Notes: generated by a model not told the origin, from the sequence alone. A DNA stretch of 64,000 bases from Bacteroidota bacterium (GCA_016124585.1 WGNL01000019.1:186001-250000); one strand, 5' to 3'. Numbered from the stretch's first letter, positions 7,888 to 18,089 are shown. Program-made: numbers and translations.

Positions 7888-10164
7888 GTGCATTTCTTCA
7901 AATCCTGTTTAGCCTGTCTGATTTTATTGTTGTTTAGCTGTCAAAACGAAAACAATCCAACGCAGCAAAAATCATGGCCCGACTATGGTGGCGGACCTTC
8001 CAACTCAAAGTATTTTGTCCAAAACCAAATCACCAAGGAAAATGTGAGCCAACTGGAGGTCGCATGGACATACGAAATTGGCGATGAAAAGGCTTACCAA
8101 AACAACCCCGTCATCGTGGACAATGTCATGTATGTTTATGCCAAAAACAACTCACTCGTTGCCCTCGACCTAACAACAGGCAAAGAAATATGGATACACG
8201 CCAGCCTGAACGGCATTGCCCGGCGGGGTTTTACCTACTGGGAAAACAGTGACCGCTCTGACCAACGAATCATATTTACGCTCAACAATACCATGCAGGC
8301 CATCGACGCCCAAACCGGGAAATCCATTTTATCTTTTGGCAAAAACGGCATTGTTGATTTACGGCAAGGGCTGGGTCGTGACCCCAATAAAATCTTGCGG
8401 ACAGCATCCCTTACGCCTGGCAAAATCTATAAGGACATCATCGTCATTGGTTCCTCACCGGGCGAGGCATATATCTCCCCACCGGGACATATTCGAGCTT
8501 ACAACGTCATCACTGGTGAAATGCTATGGATATTCCATACCATTCCACAACCGGGCGAAGAAGGTTACGATACTTGGCCAACAGAGGCATACAAATACGC
8601 AGGCGGCGTCAATTGCTGGAGCGAAATAACGATTGATGAAAAAACGGGTATCGCCTACATCCCGCTGGGTTCGCCTACTTATGACTATTATGGAGCAGAT
8701 CGGATTGGCTCCAACCTATTCGGTAATTGCCTGATTGCACTGGATGTAAACACCGGAAAAAAAATATGGCATTATCAAACGGTGCATCATGATTTATGGG
8801 ACTATGATTTGGCGTCAGCCCCCCAATTAATTACTGTCAAGAAGGACGGAAAAAGCATTGATGCCGTTGCCATTGCCTGCAAACAAGGCTTTTTATTTGT
8901 GTTCAATCGTGCAACGGGCGAGCCAGTATGGCCCATTGAGGAGCGCCCAGTACCAGCCAGCAATATGCCGGGCGAACAAGCTTGGCCAACCCAGCCTTTT
9001 TCTACGTTGCCAGCATTCAATCGTCAGACAGTGACCGAAGACGATATAAGCGATATCTTTTTCACGGAAAAAGAATTAGCCGATTGGAAAGCAAGGATAA
9101 AAAGTGCGAAAAAAGGGTTGTTCACACCACCTGACACGACTGAGGTCGTAGCCATGCCCGGTGCTGTTGGTGGGGCAAATTGGGGCAACACGGCAGCCAA
9201 TCCAGAAAAAGGTTATGTCTATGTTTTGAGCCAGGATTATCCCTCCATCTATAAATTGGAGCGACGGCCTCCACCCTTGCCCATCTCCTATCGGGCAAGG
9301 GTGGAACAGCAACAAGCTATCCAGCGGGGACGAATTTCCTTTGCGGAACGCTGCCAATCCTGCCATGGGAAAGACCTGTCAGGAACACCACTTGCACCTT
9401 CCTTGCTGGCAATTGGCAATAAATTGGAGCCAAATTTTTTGCGGCAGACTATCCTGTATGGTGTGGGCAGGATGCCTCCCATCCAACATATTGAGGAGGA
9501 TGAAATCTTGAATATCTTGGCCTTCCTGAAAGATAAATCAACCGGAGATAGCGCACCCAAAAAGATAGAAGAATTGAAAATTGATGGCCCAGTAGTAGCT
9601 GCAGGCGGCGCTCCAGGTGAGGACGAGACAGTGTCCTTAGCCGTATATGACCAAGCTGGTGACATGTATCCCAGCAATGTGGAAGTCCCTTCTCAGCGCT
9701 ATTATACGGGGTATGGGCTTGGGTTTCCCTATTTGCTAAACCCACCTTGGTCATACATAACGGCTTATGATTTAAATACTGGCAAAATAATGTGGCGCAA
9801 CCCGTTAGGGGAAGACCCACATGCCCTTAAATTAAAAGGGGCAAAAAACACCGGAGTGCCTGAAGGCTCTCAACGCAACGGCATGATTGTCACCTCCAAC
9901 GGCATCGTTTTTTCCACCGTCACCAATGGTAAAATATATGCCTATGATGCTGATAATGGCAATATATTATGGACGGGCGAAACCCCGTTAGGCATTGCCA
10001 CGCTGCCTTCCATGTACGAATATGACGGCAGGGTTTATTTGGTAGTAAATGCAACTACGCCAAAGGTTCCCGGCTGGAATATCAGTGAAGAAGAGAAGCA
10101 GGCGATATCCAGCAAAGCTCCCCAAAAAGGGGCTTATATTGTGTTTTCATTGCCAAAAAAATAA
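7888..10164 (+). CDS. PQQ-dependent dehydrogenase with inserted cytochrome c domain
   Basis: Quinoprotein alcohol/sugar dehydrogenase of 758 residues, starting at GTG 7888. It has a lipoprotein-type leader (LLLFSCQNEN, Cys about 18). An eight-bladed PQQ propeller runs through most of the chain, with tryptophan-docking repeats such as ALDLTTGKEIW, AYNVITGEMLW, ALDVNTGKKIWHYQ and AYDLNTGKIMWRN. Between blades, at about residues 485-555, sits a cytochrome c domain with CQSCHGKDLSG and a candidate axial Met in GRMPP. Electrons would pass from PQQ to heme within one chain. It is probably anchored at the periplasmic side. It is co-oriented with the isomerase-like gene before and the FG-GAP gene 34 bp after. 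Substrate unknown. Confidence 0.9.
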   Translation: MHFFKSCLACLILLLFSCQNENNPTQQKSWPDYGGGPSNSKYFVQNQITKENVSQLEVAWTYEIGDEKAYQNNPVIVDNVMYVYAKNNSLVALDLTTGKEIWIHASLNGIARRGFTYWENSDRSDQRIIFTLNNTMQAIDAQTGKSILSFGKNGIVDLRQGLGRDPNKILRTASLTPGKIYKDIIVIGSSPGEAYISPPGHIRAYNVITGEMLWIFHTIPQPGEEGYDTWPTEAYKYAGGVNCWSEITIDEKTGIAYIPLGSPTYDYYGADRIGSNLFGNCLIALDVNTGKKIWHYQTVHHDLWDYDLASAPQLITVKKDGKSIDAVAIACKQGFLFVFNRATGEPVWPIEERPVPASNMPGEQAWPTQPFSTLPAFNRQTVTEDDISDIFFTEKELADWKARIKSAKKGLFTPPDTTEVVAMPGAVGGANWGNTAANPEKGYVYVLSQDYPSIYKLERRPPPLPISYRARVEQQQAIQRGRISFAERCQSCHGKDLSGTPLAPSLLAIGNKLEPNFLRQTILYGVGRMPPIQHIEEDEILNILAFLKDKSTGDSAPKKIEELKIDGPVVAAGGAPGEDETVSLAVYDQAGDMYPSNVEVPSQRYYTGYGLGFPYLLNPPWSYITAYDLNTGKIMWRNPLGEDPHALKLKGAKNTGVPEGSQRNGMIVTSNGIVFSTVTNGKIYAYDADNGNILWTGETPLGIATLPSMYEYDGRVYLVVNATTPKVPGWNISEEEKQAISSKAPQKGAYIVFSLPKK

Positions 10165-10198
10165 TCCAGTTAGCAGTTAATTCTTTCAAAAATTCATC

Positions 10199-11446
10199 AT
10201 GAAACTTACAACCATATTTCTACTTTTATTGCTTCCACTATTGGGCATTGCGCAACAAAAAATCAAGTTTAAAAAAATAGACATCGACAGCGCTTACGTC
10301 TCGGAAGGTGTGACAGTGGGAGATATAGACAAAGACGGGCTGGACGATATTGTTGCAGGAGACGTCTGGTATAAAGCACCTAATTGGGAGCGATATGAAA
10401 TCAGGCCATTGGGCAATTATTATGGCATGATGCCAGTACCTACTCGCCCAGTGGGTTCAGGGGCAAGTTATTATGCCCGTTGCATTGCCAATTATGTCAT
10501 TGATATTGACAAAGATGGCTGGTTGGATGTGGTGACCTTCAATACCCAAGGCGGCTCCTGCTATTGGTACAGAAACCCACAAAAAAACTACCAACAATCA
10601 TGGGAAGAATACCTCGCCATCGAATTGTTTCACAATGAAAGCCCACAAATGCTGGACTTATTCGGCGATGGTAAAATTGAGGTGTTGGCTGGAAACCATA
10701 TTGGCGATAATAAATACACGCTCAGTTGGTTTTCCATCCCCGAAGACCCAACTAAACTATGGGAGCCGCACATCATTGGCTATCCCGATAATTTTAAATA
10801 TTCTGCCACTTATCGGATTACCGAATATTTTGCACCCGGTGGACGTGGGCATGGTTTGGGCCTCGGCGACATCAATGGCGATGGCATCAAGGACATAATC
10901 ACGGCACAGGGATGGTATGAAACGCCCGCCAATGCAAAGGGATATGAAAACTGGACCTTTCATCATGTCCCTTTGGACAGCATGGCCGATACCAGCAAAA
11001 TCCACCTGTTGTTTGCACAGATGTTCGCTGATGATTTTGATGGCGACGGTGACAACGACATCATTGCCGGCTCAGCGCATGGCTATGGACTTTGGTGGTT
11101 TGAACAGGTAAAAAAAGGTGGCAAAATTGATTTCGTCAAACACGAAATTGCGATGAACATGTCCCAACTCCACGCCATGAACAAGGTAGATTTGGATGGT
11201 GACGGGAAAATGGAATATGTTTTCGGCAAACGGTACTTGGCCCATTTAGGCCGTGACCCCGGCGAATTCGACCCAGCCGTCATAGGATATGTGGGTCGGG
11301 GGAAAGACAACAAATTAACGGCTTATGTGATTGACAATAATTCCGCATCTGGTACCCAGATATGGATTACCGACCTTAACAAAGACGGAAAGCCGGACGT
11401 ACTGAGTTCCAACAAAAAGGGGACACATATTTTCCTGCAAGAATAG
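10199..11446 (+). CDS. Secreted FG-GAP/VCBS-repeat propeller protein
   Basis: The 415-residue protein has a signal peptide (MKLTTIFLLLLLPLLGIAQQ). Six calcium-type DxDxDG loops are visible: DIDKDGLDD, DIDKDGWLD, DINGDGIKD, DFDGDGDND, DLDGDGKME and DLNKDGKPD, spaced as in an integrin-like beta-propeller. No catalytic motif or T9SS tail is evident. Position 34 bp after the PQQ dehydrogenase suggests co-transcription and perhaps a binding or accessory role in the same periplasmic oxidation. This is inference. Confidence 0.82.
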   Translation: MKLTTIFLLLLLPLLGIAQQKIKFKKIDIDSAYVSEGVTVGDIDKDGLDDIVAGDVWYKAPNWERYEIRPLGNYYGMMPVPTRPVGSGASYYARCIANYVIDIDKDGWLDVVTFNTQGGSCYWYRNPQKNYQQSWEEYLAIELFHNESPQMLDLFGDGKIEVLAGNHIGDNKYTLSWFSIPEDPTKLWEPHIIGYPDNFKYSATYRITEYFAPGGRGHGLGLGDINGDGIKDIITAQGWYETPANAKGYENWTFHHVPLDSMADTSKIHLLFAQMFADDFDGDGDNDIIAGSAHGYGLWWFEQVKKGGKIDFVKHEIAMNMSQLHAMNKVDLDGDGKMEYVFGKRYLAHLGRDPGEFDPAVIGYVGRGKDNKLTAYVIDNNSASGTQIWITDLNKDGKPDVLSSNKKGTHIFLQE

Positions 11447-11576
11447 CCATGAGGGCATTGTCACAACCTCTCCGAAAGCGAAACTGGAACAGTCATCGCT
11501 AGCAAAAGAATAATTTGAAACCGTCCTGAGTACTGTTACTTTTGGGGCTTCAACATTCCAAAAGCAGCGAGGCCAG

Positions 11577-14500
11577 ATGATTTTTCAAAACCACATCCGT
11601 AAAAACTGCCGGTCTGTCACCGCTGAGTGTGTGGTCTTCATGCTCTTTTTTTTCCACCCGATTTTTTCACAATCCCAGACACCCGTCATCCGGCCCGGCA
11701 TCTCCATTCGAAAATTCGACGCCAGCGACGGCCTCGACTTCGCTGGCTTCAAATCCATCACAAAAGACAGCCTCGGCACCCTGTGGTTCATCGGCGAAGA
11801 CCTGCGCAATTTCACCGATCGGAAGTACCTGCGAATTGGCAACTTCGATGGGGTTAGGTTTCGGAGCTACCCACTCGACAGTTCGGAGTGGCTTACCAAT
11901 GGGTATAATTATGCGGGCATCTCCATGCTGGAAGAAAATAAGGTGTTGATTCATACGATGGACAACGACCATTTATATTATTATGATTTTGGTCAAAAAA
12001 AGACGGTGGAAATCCGCTACCAATCCAAGTCGCTGATAGGCTTGACGAGGGGGCAAATCTGGAAGGGCAAGTATTATTTTAGCTTCAAAAACCAGGGCGT
12101 CCCGACCATCGCCATGCTGGATGGGTTGACTGTAAAACCGCTATTTTCCGCTGAAAAACTGGCCGAAATAAATGCCGTATATCTGGGGGAGGAGGGCATT
12201 TGGGTTTGCAATACGGAGGAGTTTGTTTTATTCGATTTTAGTGGCAAAATCATCGAGCGCAAAACCTTTCCCCAGTCGTTGAGGCCGTTTTTTGTGAGCC
12301 AAAAAACGTCGAAGGGACTTGAGGTTTTACCCTTGAATGCTCCTGCGTTTTACCTTGATAATCGGACATATACGATGCACCCCATGCCCTACCTGCAGTT
12401 GGACAAACAGGGACTTGCATCGGGTATTTATGAGGACAAGCGGGGCAATTTGCTGTACATTTATTCCTACCCTTACAACTTGAAATACGTCCTTCTTTTG
12501 ACGAAGGAGGGAACGCTTTACGACCTCTCCGACATCAGCGAAACCATACCACAGGTAGCGGGTATTTATGGCGATGATTTTCTGCAATCCTTTTGGGTGG
12601 TCAATGCCTTCAATTTGTACAAAGTGCAGTTGAGCGGCATCTCGGTTTCCCAGCATTTATTGACCTCCGCCATGCGGAAAATCCAGTTGGGCAGTGACGG
12701 TAAGCTCTACGCCAGCACGGAAACGGGTGGCACTTTTGTGTCGGAATTGGGCAGGCAGTTGTCGTTCAAATCGGTGGACAACAACCTGTTTGTACGGTAT
12801 TTCGAAGTCACTAAAAACGGGGATATTTTCACCAATTCCAACACATTATTCAGGAGGGTAAAAAACGGCGTGGAGCATGAAGTCCCGCTGGATGGGTTCG
12901 CTTTTGACATCGTGCCGATTGGCGACTCCATGCTGTTTGCATCCTGTTTGGGAATAGCCGAAATCATCCAAAAATACCCGCTGAAAACGCAGCCGCTGAA
13001 AGGTGTCAGCTTTGAATCAACGCACCAGGTTCTGCCGATGGGCGGGCAAGGCGTCATGGTGGCGTACAAGGACGGCGTCGCCGCTTTCGACCTGAAAACC
13101 AAGCAGATACGACAGGTATTTGCTGGGGAACCCGTTACTTCCTTATGTCGGGATTCCGACGAAACTTGGTGGTTCGGAAGCGAGCAGGGCAAGTTTATTC
13201 ATTATTCGCCCATGAAAATGGACACTCTGCTGCAACTCGGAACGCCCATTGTCAGCATCACAAAAGATGGGGACGGGCGGCTCTGGCTGGGTACATTTAA
13301 GGGCGTATATGTTTATGAATTAAAGGGCAAAAATTTATTCAAAATAGATGACCAATTATTGTCGCATCCGGAGTGCAACCGCCTTTCCGCATTTTATGAT
13401 GCGAAATATAACCGTATGATGATTGGCACGGTGCGGGGGATGAACGTGATTGATATTGACAAGATTAATCTGAGCAAAACCGAATTAAACTTGCATTTAT
13501 CATTCCTCCATTATTTTAATAAAGAAACGGAAAAAACCGATACGCTTGATTTTCGGAACGAGACAAATTATAGCATTAAATTAGACGCCTATCACCGCAA
13601 TTTAACGGTCGGTTTTGCGCCGGGCGTCAGCGGGGAAAATAACTACGACTATTACTATGCGCTCGTACCTTCAGGCGGTAATATGCCCAAAAATATTGAT
13701 TGGCGCAACAACGGCAGCAACGCCGAAATCTCCCTCACCAACCTTGAAAGCGGCACCTACCGCTTGCTGGTAAAAGCCAAAACGGACTTATCCGAAACGG
13801 AATCAAACTTGCTGACTGTCAATATTTTAGTGGCCGATTATTTTTACAACCAATGGTGGTTTTATGGGCTTTTGACAGCGACATTGGCTGGGCTGGTATT
13901 ATGGTGGCAGCGGCATTTGCGTAGCGAAAACATCCGGCTGGAAAGCGAGGTGGAAAAGCGCACCGCCGAACTCCAAAAGGACAAAGAAACCATCCAACAT
14001 CAGGCTGAGGAACTGACCAAGCTGGATGAGATGAAGACTCAGTTTTACAACAATATATCGCATGAATTAAAGACGCCATTATCGCTCATTTTAGCACCAT
14101 TGGAGAGCATAAAACAAGGACATTATATTGCTGACAAAAAGGGTAATGCGTTCCTTGATTTAATTGATAGAAATGCCTCACTGTTGCAAGACCGGGTGGA
14201 GGAATTACTGGAACTGACCCGCCTCGAAAATCACAGAATATCCGTGCACAATAACCCCGTGGATATGACGGAATTTATGGACAATAATTGTAGGATATTC
14301 AGCCAGGAGGCTGAGCGTATTGGGATTGATTTAAAAATCGAGGCTAAAACAGCTTATGACCATTTGGTTTTCGATGAAAAAAAAGTGGGCAAAATCGTGC
14401 AGAACCTCATCGCCAATGCGCTGAAATATTGCCCGAAGGGCAGCCACGTCAACGTCTTAGTTGAAACGGAAGAACACCAACTCCGCCTCGTGGTCGAAGA

Positions 14501-15527
14501 CAATGGCCCCGGCATCCCCGCCGAGCACCAGCCCAGTATTTTTGAAAAATTCTACCAGGTGTCAAGCGAGCGGCAGCACAACCCCGGCTCTGGCATCGGC
14601 CTGAGTATCGTGAAGGAATACGTGGATTTAATGGGCGGGACGGTGACATTAACTTCTCCCCCTTTAGGGGGTCGGGGGGCTGGGACTGGGACGAAGTTTG
14701 AAATCACTATCCCTGTGAGCGTGGCCGTTGTTTCACCGAAAGTAGAAAGCGCTGAAAATGAGGCATTTGCAACTTCGACTCTCATCCCTCCAAAGGGAGA
14801 GCGCCCAGCCCACCTGCTTGTTGTTGAGGACAACGAAGACCTGCGGAAATTCCTGTCCCTACTACTGTCCGAGCGCTTCCAATTGACCTTGGCTACGAAC
14901 GGTGCCGAGGCTATTCGGCTGTTGGAAAACGGGCTGCCTGTTGACATCATCCTCTCCGACATCATGATGCCGCAAGTGGACGGCATGGGGCTTTTGAACC
15001 ATGTAAAACGGGACGAACGGCTCCGTAATTTGCCTTTCATCTTCCTCACCGCCAAGACGAACGAACTGACCAAACTCTCTGCCCTCCGGCTCGGCGTGGA
15101 TGATTATCTGACCAAACCGTTTTCCGAAAAAGAACTCCTGCTGCGCATCCATCGCTTGCTGCACAACTACGAAATCCGTAAAACGACGGCAGCGGAATTA
15201 GAGGTGGAAATATCGGAGCCCATCAACGACGGCACCATTTTCACCCTCCAAAACTTTGTACGGGAAAAGCTAACCGACCCAACTTTCAATGTGGAAAGCA
15301 TTGCGGAGCAGATGAACATGAGCGCCCGTAACCTTCAGCGTTTCATGCAGCGGGAGGTGGGCATGTCGCCCAAGGATTTCATCATCGAGGTACAGATGAA
15401 TTTGCTGCGGGAATTGCGCAGCGAAAACAAGAAATCCACCCTGCGGGAACTCGCCGCTCAGGTTGGCTACACTGACCACAAGTATATGTCTAAGCAGTTT
15501 TATGAGCGGTTTGGGTATCGACTGTAG
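11577..15527 (+). CDS. Hybrid two-component sensor: propeller, kinase, receiver and AraC output in one chain
   Basis: The 1316-residue one-protein signalling system has an N-terminal hydrophobic signal, then a periplasmic propeller (Reg_prop-like, about 40-640). A Y_Y_Y-type beta domain (about 650-750) and a membrane helix near 760 (WWFYGLLTATLAGLVLWW) follow. The HisKA domain has phospho-acceptor His about 829 in NISHELKTPLS. HATPase boxes include NLIANALKY, VEDNGPGIP and GSGIGLSIV. The receiver starts at about 1080, with Asp about 1128 in ILSDIMMPQ and a Lys in LTKPF. An AraC HTH occupies about 1225-1316. This is the layout of Bacteroides-type glycan-sensing hybrids. Two palindromic sequences are read in frame (see 14655-14800). 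Its ligand and targets are unknown; the adjacent surface-protein island is a plausible target. Confidence 0.92.
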   Translation: MIFQNHIRKNCRSVTAECVVFMLFFFHPIFSQSQTPVIRPGISIRKFDASDGLDFAGFKSITKDSLGTLWFIGEDLRNFTDRKYLRIGNFDGVRFRSYPLDSSEWLTNGYNYAGISMLEENKVLIHTMDNDHLYYYDFGQKKTVEIRYQSKSLIGLTRGQIWKGKYYFSFKNQGVPTIAMLDGLTVKPLFSAEKLAEINAVYLGEEGIWVCNTEEFVLFDFSGKIIERKTFPQSLRPFFVSQKTSKGLEVLPLNAPAFYLDNRTYTMHPMPYLQLDKQGLASGIYEDKRGNLLYIYSYPYNLKYVLLLTKEGTLYDLSDISETIPQVAGIYGDDFLQSFWVVNAFNLYKVQLSGISVSQHLLTSAMRKIQLGSDGKLYASTETGGTFVSELGRQLSFKSVDNNLFVRYFEVTKNGDIFTNSNTLFRRVKNGVEHEVPLDGFAFDIVPIGDSMLFASCLGIAEIIQKYPLKTQPLKGVSFESTHQVLPMGGQGVMVAYKDGVAAFDLKTKQIRQVFAGEPVTSLCRDSDETWWFGSEQGKFIHYSPMKMDTLLQLGTPIVSITKDGDGRLWLGTFKGVYVYELKGKNLFKIDDQLLSHPECNRLSAFYDAKYNRMMIGTVRGMNVIDIDKINLSKTELNLHLSFLHYFNKETEKTDTLDFRNETNYSIKLDAYHRNLTVGFAPGVSGENNYDYYYALVPSGGNMPKNIDWRNNGSNAEISLTNLESGTYRLLVKAKTDLSETESNLLTVNILVADYFYNQWWFYGLLTATLAGLVLWWQRHLRSENIRLESEVEKRTAELQKDKETIQHQAEELTKLDEMKTQFYNNISHELKTPLSLILAPLESIKQGHYIADKKGNAFLDLIDRNASLLQDRVEELLELTRLENHRISVHNNPVDMTEFMDNNCRIFSQEAERIGIDLKIEAKTAYDHLVFDEKKVGKIVQNLIANALKYCPKGSHVNVLVETEEHQLRLVVEDNGPGIPAEHQPSIFEKFYQVSSERQHNPGSGIGLSIVKEYVDLMGGTVTLTSPPLGGRGAGTGTKFEITIPVSVAVVSPKVESAENEAFATSTLIPPKGERPAHLLVVEDNEDLRKFLSLLLSERFQLTLATNGAEAIRLLENGLPVDIILSDIMMPQVDGMGLLNHVKRDERLRNLPFIFLTAKTNELTKLSALRLGVDDYLTKPFSEKELLLRIHRLLHNYEIRKTTAAELEVEISEPINDGTIFTLQNFVREKLTDPTFNVESIAEQMNMSARNLQRFMQREVGMSPKDFIIEVQMNLLRELRSENKKSTLRELAAQVGYTDHKYMSKQFYERFGYRL
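14655..14800 (+). repeat. Two in-frame palindromic sequences inside the hybrid kinase
   Basis: At 14655-14679 the coding sequence contains TCTCCCCCTTTAGGGGG plus a G-rich tail, translated SPPLGGRGA within the ATP-binding domain just before the last strand. At 14780-14800 a second palindrome (TCTC...CCCTCCAAAGGGAGA) is translated TLIPPKGE in the linker to the receiver. The first resembles palindromes I know as common intergenic sequences in Bacteroidota genomes, so they look like small repeat insertions tolerated in loops. Confidence 0.5.
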
Positions 15528-15566
15528 AGCCCACTTTGTTACTGATTTTCAAGCATTTACACCTCC

Positions 15567-15645
15567 TGTCCGATTTCTCCCCCACCCCTGTCCGATTCTT
15601 CGACCGCCAAAATTGGCATCTCCGCAGCCGCTGACCTCACCTTTG
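15567..15645 (+). promoter_or_regulatory. Promoter of cassette A with 22-bp-spaced tandem boxes
   Basis: Two direct repeats, TGTCCGATTTCTCC at 15567 and TGTCCGATTCTTCGACCG at 15589, are exactly 22 bp apart. A -33 TTG follows at 15613-15615 and a -7 box CACCTTTG at 15638-15645 (22-bp spacer). The same arrangement recurs at 18090 and 29190. Box spacing of about two helical turns suits a dimeric activator binding next to -33. Confidence 0.7.
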
Positions 15646-15685
15646 CTGCCATCAATTTTATTCTTAAACCAAATCCATTTTTATC

Positions 15686-16840
15686 ATGAAAAGCATCAGT
15701 CGTTGTATCGTGGCCTTCCTGGCCGTTGCATTTTTACAAAACACACAAGCCCAGACGGGCAGGGTCGGCATTGGTACTTCTGCACCAAACTACCCATTCG
15801 AAGTCTATACACCAGAAAGCGACGCAGTTTCTGCCTTTTTTGGAACTGGTGGAGGCTATGGCGAAATCAGGGTCGGTAACAGTATTTCCATGATGGACTT
15901 GGGCATAGTTGACTCAACAGCAGGCTACGTGGGCACCAAATTCGCCGCCGATTTTTTCCTGCGGACAAACAGTAGCCCCAGAATGACCATCAAAAACACA
16001 ACCGGCTATATCGGCATAGGCACATCGGCACCCCAAGCCCCGCTACACGTCACCGGCACCAGTGGCACAAACAGCGGCACAAACATCAAGTATTTCAGCC
16101 ACGGCACTACCAATATCGCTGGTGGGGCCAACTGGCAGGGGCAGACTGCCATCCTCGCCAATGGCAATATCTGCGCCACAGAGGCCTTCATCTCCGGCAC
16201 CAGCTTCAACTTCTCAGATGCCCGCATCAAAAACATCATCGGTCGCAGCGACGGGGCAGAAGACCTCGACCGCCTCAGCCAAATCGAGATTACCCGCTAC
16301 ACCCACAAGGACACCATCGGCAAGGGCAATGCCGTGCAGACCAAAGTCATTGCGCAGCAACTCGAACAGGTGATGCCGGAGGCGGTGAGCTACACCCATG
16401 AATTCATCCCCGATGTGATGCAGGTGGCCGAATGCATTGATTTTCAACAAAATGAAAACCTCTTGACAGTCACGCTGCCCAAGCCACACGGCCTCCAAGC
16501 TGGCGACCACATCAAGGGCATTGATGAAAAAGGACTGGAACTGTATGCTGATGTTTTGGCTGCGCCAAACGAAAACTGCCTCATTTTCAAAACTGACCGC
16601 CAACCCTCACAGCTTTACATTTATGGAAAACAGGTGGACGACTTCCACGTAGTGGATTACAACGCCATCGCCATGCTGAACGTGAGCGCCACGCAGGAGC
16701 AGCAGCGCCTGATTGAGGATTTGCAAAAGGAAAATGCAGCGCAACGGGCCGAACTCAACGACCTTTACAGCCGCCTCGGCAAGCTCGAAGCTGCCCTTTC
16801 TTCCAACCTACTATTTAACCAAAACACGGCCAGCAAATGA
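15686..16840 (+). CDS. Tail-fibre-like surface protein with S74 intramolecular chaperone domain (cassette A)
   Basis: The 384-residue protein has a signal peptide (MKSISRCIVAFLAVAFLQNTQAQ) and fibre-type repeats marked VGIGTSAPNYPFEV and IGIGTSAPQAPLHVTG. A C-terminal S74-type domain opens with FNFSDARIKNIIG, where the candidate Ser-Lys dyad is about Ser177/Lys182. The end is a short coiled coil (EEQQRLIEDLQKENAAQRAEL region). S74 domains help trimeric fibres fold and may cleave themselves off. The protein here is secreted and is not accompanied by phage genes, so it is probably a cell-surface fibre. Its stop overlaps the next start (ATGA), implying translational coupling to the T9SS protein. 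Confidence 0.82.
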   Translation: MKSISRCIVAFLAVAFLQNTQAQTGRVGIGTSAPNYPFEVYTPESDAVSAFFGTGGGYGEIRVGNSISMMDLGIVDSTAGYVGTKFAADFFLRTNSSPRMTIKNTTGYIGIGTSAPQAPLHVTGTSGTNSGTNIKYFSHGTTNIAGGANWQGQTAILANGNICATEAFISGTSFNFSDARIKNIIGRSDGAEDLDRLSQIEITRYTHKDTIGKGNAVQTKVIAQQLEQVMPEAVSYTHEFIPDVMQVAECIDFQQNENLLTVTLPKPHGLQAGDHIKGIDEKGLELYADVLAAPNENCLIFKTDRQPSQLYIYGKQVDDFHVVDYNAIAMLNVSATQEQQRLIEDLQKENAAQRAELNDLYSRLGKLEAALSSNLLFNQNTASK

Positions 16841-18039
16841 GAAATATCTTATTGAAAATCAGCCTCTTGTGCCTGCCGTGGCTGGCCAGTGCACAGCTTT
16901 ACAACGACGGCAGCATCATCGCCGTGAGTGATAGCAACGGCCAATTGTTTGTGGATGGGCCTTTGACGAACACAAACGCTGGCGAACTGACGAACAATGG
17001 CCAATTGACCATGAGCGACCTCAACAATGAAAGCGATGCCACGCTACAAGGTAACGGACTCTATGTCGTGAACGGAAATTGGAACAATGCTGCCCAATAT
17101 TTGGCTGGCACGTCCACGGTTTCGCTGAGTGGGACAGGCACCACCGAGGTCGCTACCCATGGCAATGGTTTTTATCGGGTTGAAATCAGCAAGCCGGATG
17201 GCAATGTCAAGTTGTTGAGCAATTTTGTGCTCTCATCAGTACTGGCCAATTTTTCCTCCAACACCAAAATTGACCTCAACGGCCATACGCTGCAGATGTT
17301 CAACGTGGCCATGCTACTTGGTTTTCATGAAAACTCCTACATCATGACCGGGGACAATGGTTGGATAGGAGCTCAGCTGGAAGCAAACACAACCACCTTA
17401 TTTCCAGTAGGTTACGATGAAACAAGCTATAATCCTATCGAAGTATCCACGAACGACACAGGGGTAGAATTGGGCGTCCACTGCCTTAAACACCTGTACG
17501 ATGGCGGCGACAATGGCGCCCCTTTCTCCACCGATGCAGTGGATGCCGCTTGGCAACTCGACTGTACGGATGGTGCCATACTCGACGTGAAAACCTTCTG
17601 GTCGGCAGCCGACGAACTTTCCTTCGACCGCAACGACTGCGCCATCGGCAACTGGGAGGGCGGCACTTGGCACTTCGATGGCAGCGGTGGCCCGGCGGCT
17701 GCGGATGGCAACCTGTTCTCACAAACCCGAAGCGGTGTTTCGGCCACGGGCATCATTGGCGTGCGTAGCGGCAGCGGCGTGACGGCGGCTGGGGAGCAGT
17801 TTTCGGATGCTTCGCAATTGTCCGTTTACCCGACGCCTGCGATGGACAAGCTGACGGTCAGCAATGCCTTCGGCGAGTTACGGTTGTTCGACCTGTCGGG
17901 TCGTGTGGTGCTGCTGCAAGCCGCAAGTGGGCCGACTGCCGAGCTTGACTTACAGGGTTTGCCTACTGGGGCTTATTTGCTGCAAGCCATTAGTGCAAAT
18001 GGGCAGATGGCGAGTTCGAAGGTTTTTAAAGTAGATTAA
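16837..18039 (+). CDS. T9SS-sorted surface protein (cassette A)
   Basis: The 400-residue protein has a signal peptide (MRNILLKISLLCLPWLASAQ) and a repetitive beta-rich body with NN/GNW-type turns (TLQGNGLYVVNGNWNN). The central motif FPVGYDETSYNPI is shared with the paralogue at 29350. A C-terminal type A sorting domain runs over about 325-400 (LSVYPTPAMDKLTV, then LQGLPTGAYLLQ and SSKVFKVD). T9SS exports such proteins across the outer membrane and removes or anchors the tail. It overlaps the S74 gene by four bases. Body function is not recognised; a beta-helix or adhesin-like role is only a guess. Confidence 0.85.
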   Translation: MRNILLKISLLCLPWLASAQLYNDGSIIAVSDSNGQLFVDGPLTNTNAGELTNNGQLTMSDLNNESDATLQGNGLYVVNGNWNNAAQYLAGTSTVSLSGTGTTEVATHGNGFYRVEISKPDGNVKLLSNFVLSSVLANFSSNTKIDLNGHTLQMFNVAMLLGFHENSYIMTGDNGWIGAQLEANTTTLFPVGYDETSYNPIEVSTNDTGVELGVHCLKHLYDGGDNGAPFSTDAVDAAWQLDCTDGAILDVKTFWSAADELSFDRNDCAIGNWEGGTWHFDGSGGPAAADGNLFSQTRSGVSATGIIGVRSGSGVTAAGEQFSDASQLSVYPTPAMDKLTVSNAFGELRLFDLSGRVVLLQAASGPTAELDLQGLPTGAYLLQAISANGQMASSKVFKVD

Positions 18040-18089
18040 AGCATATCCAATTTTTATAGCGAATTGATTTTTAAGGAGTTACATCCCAA

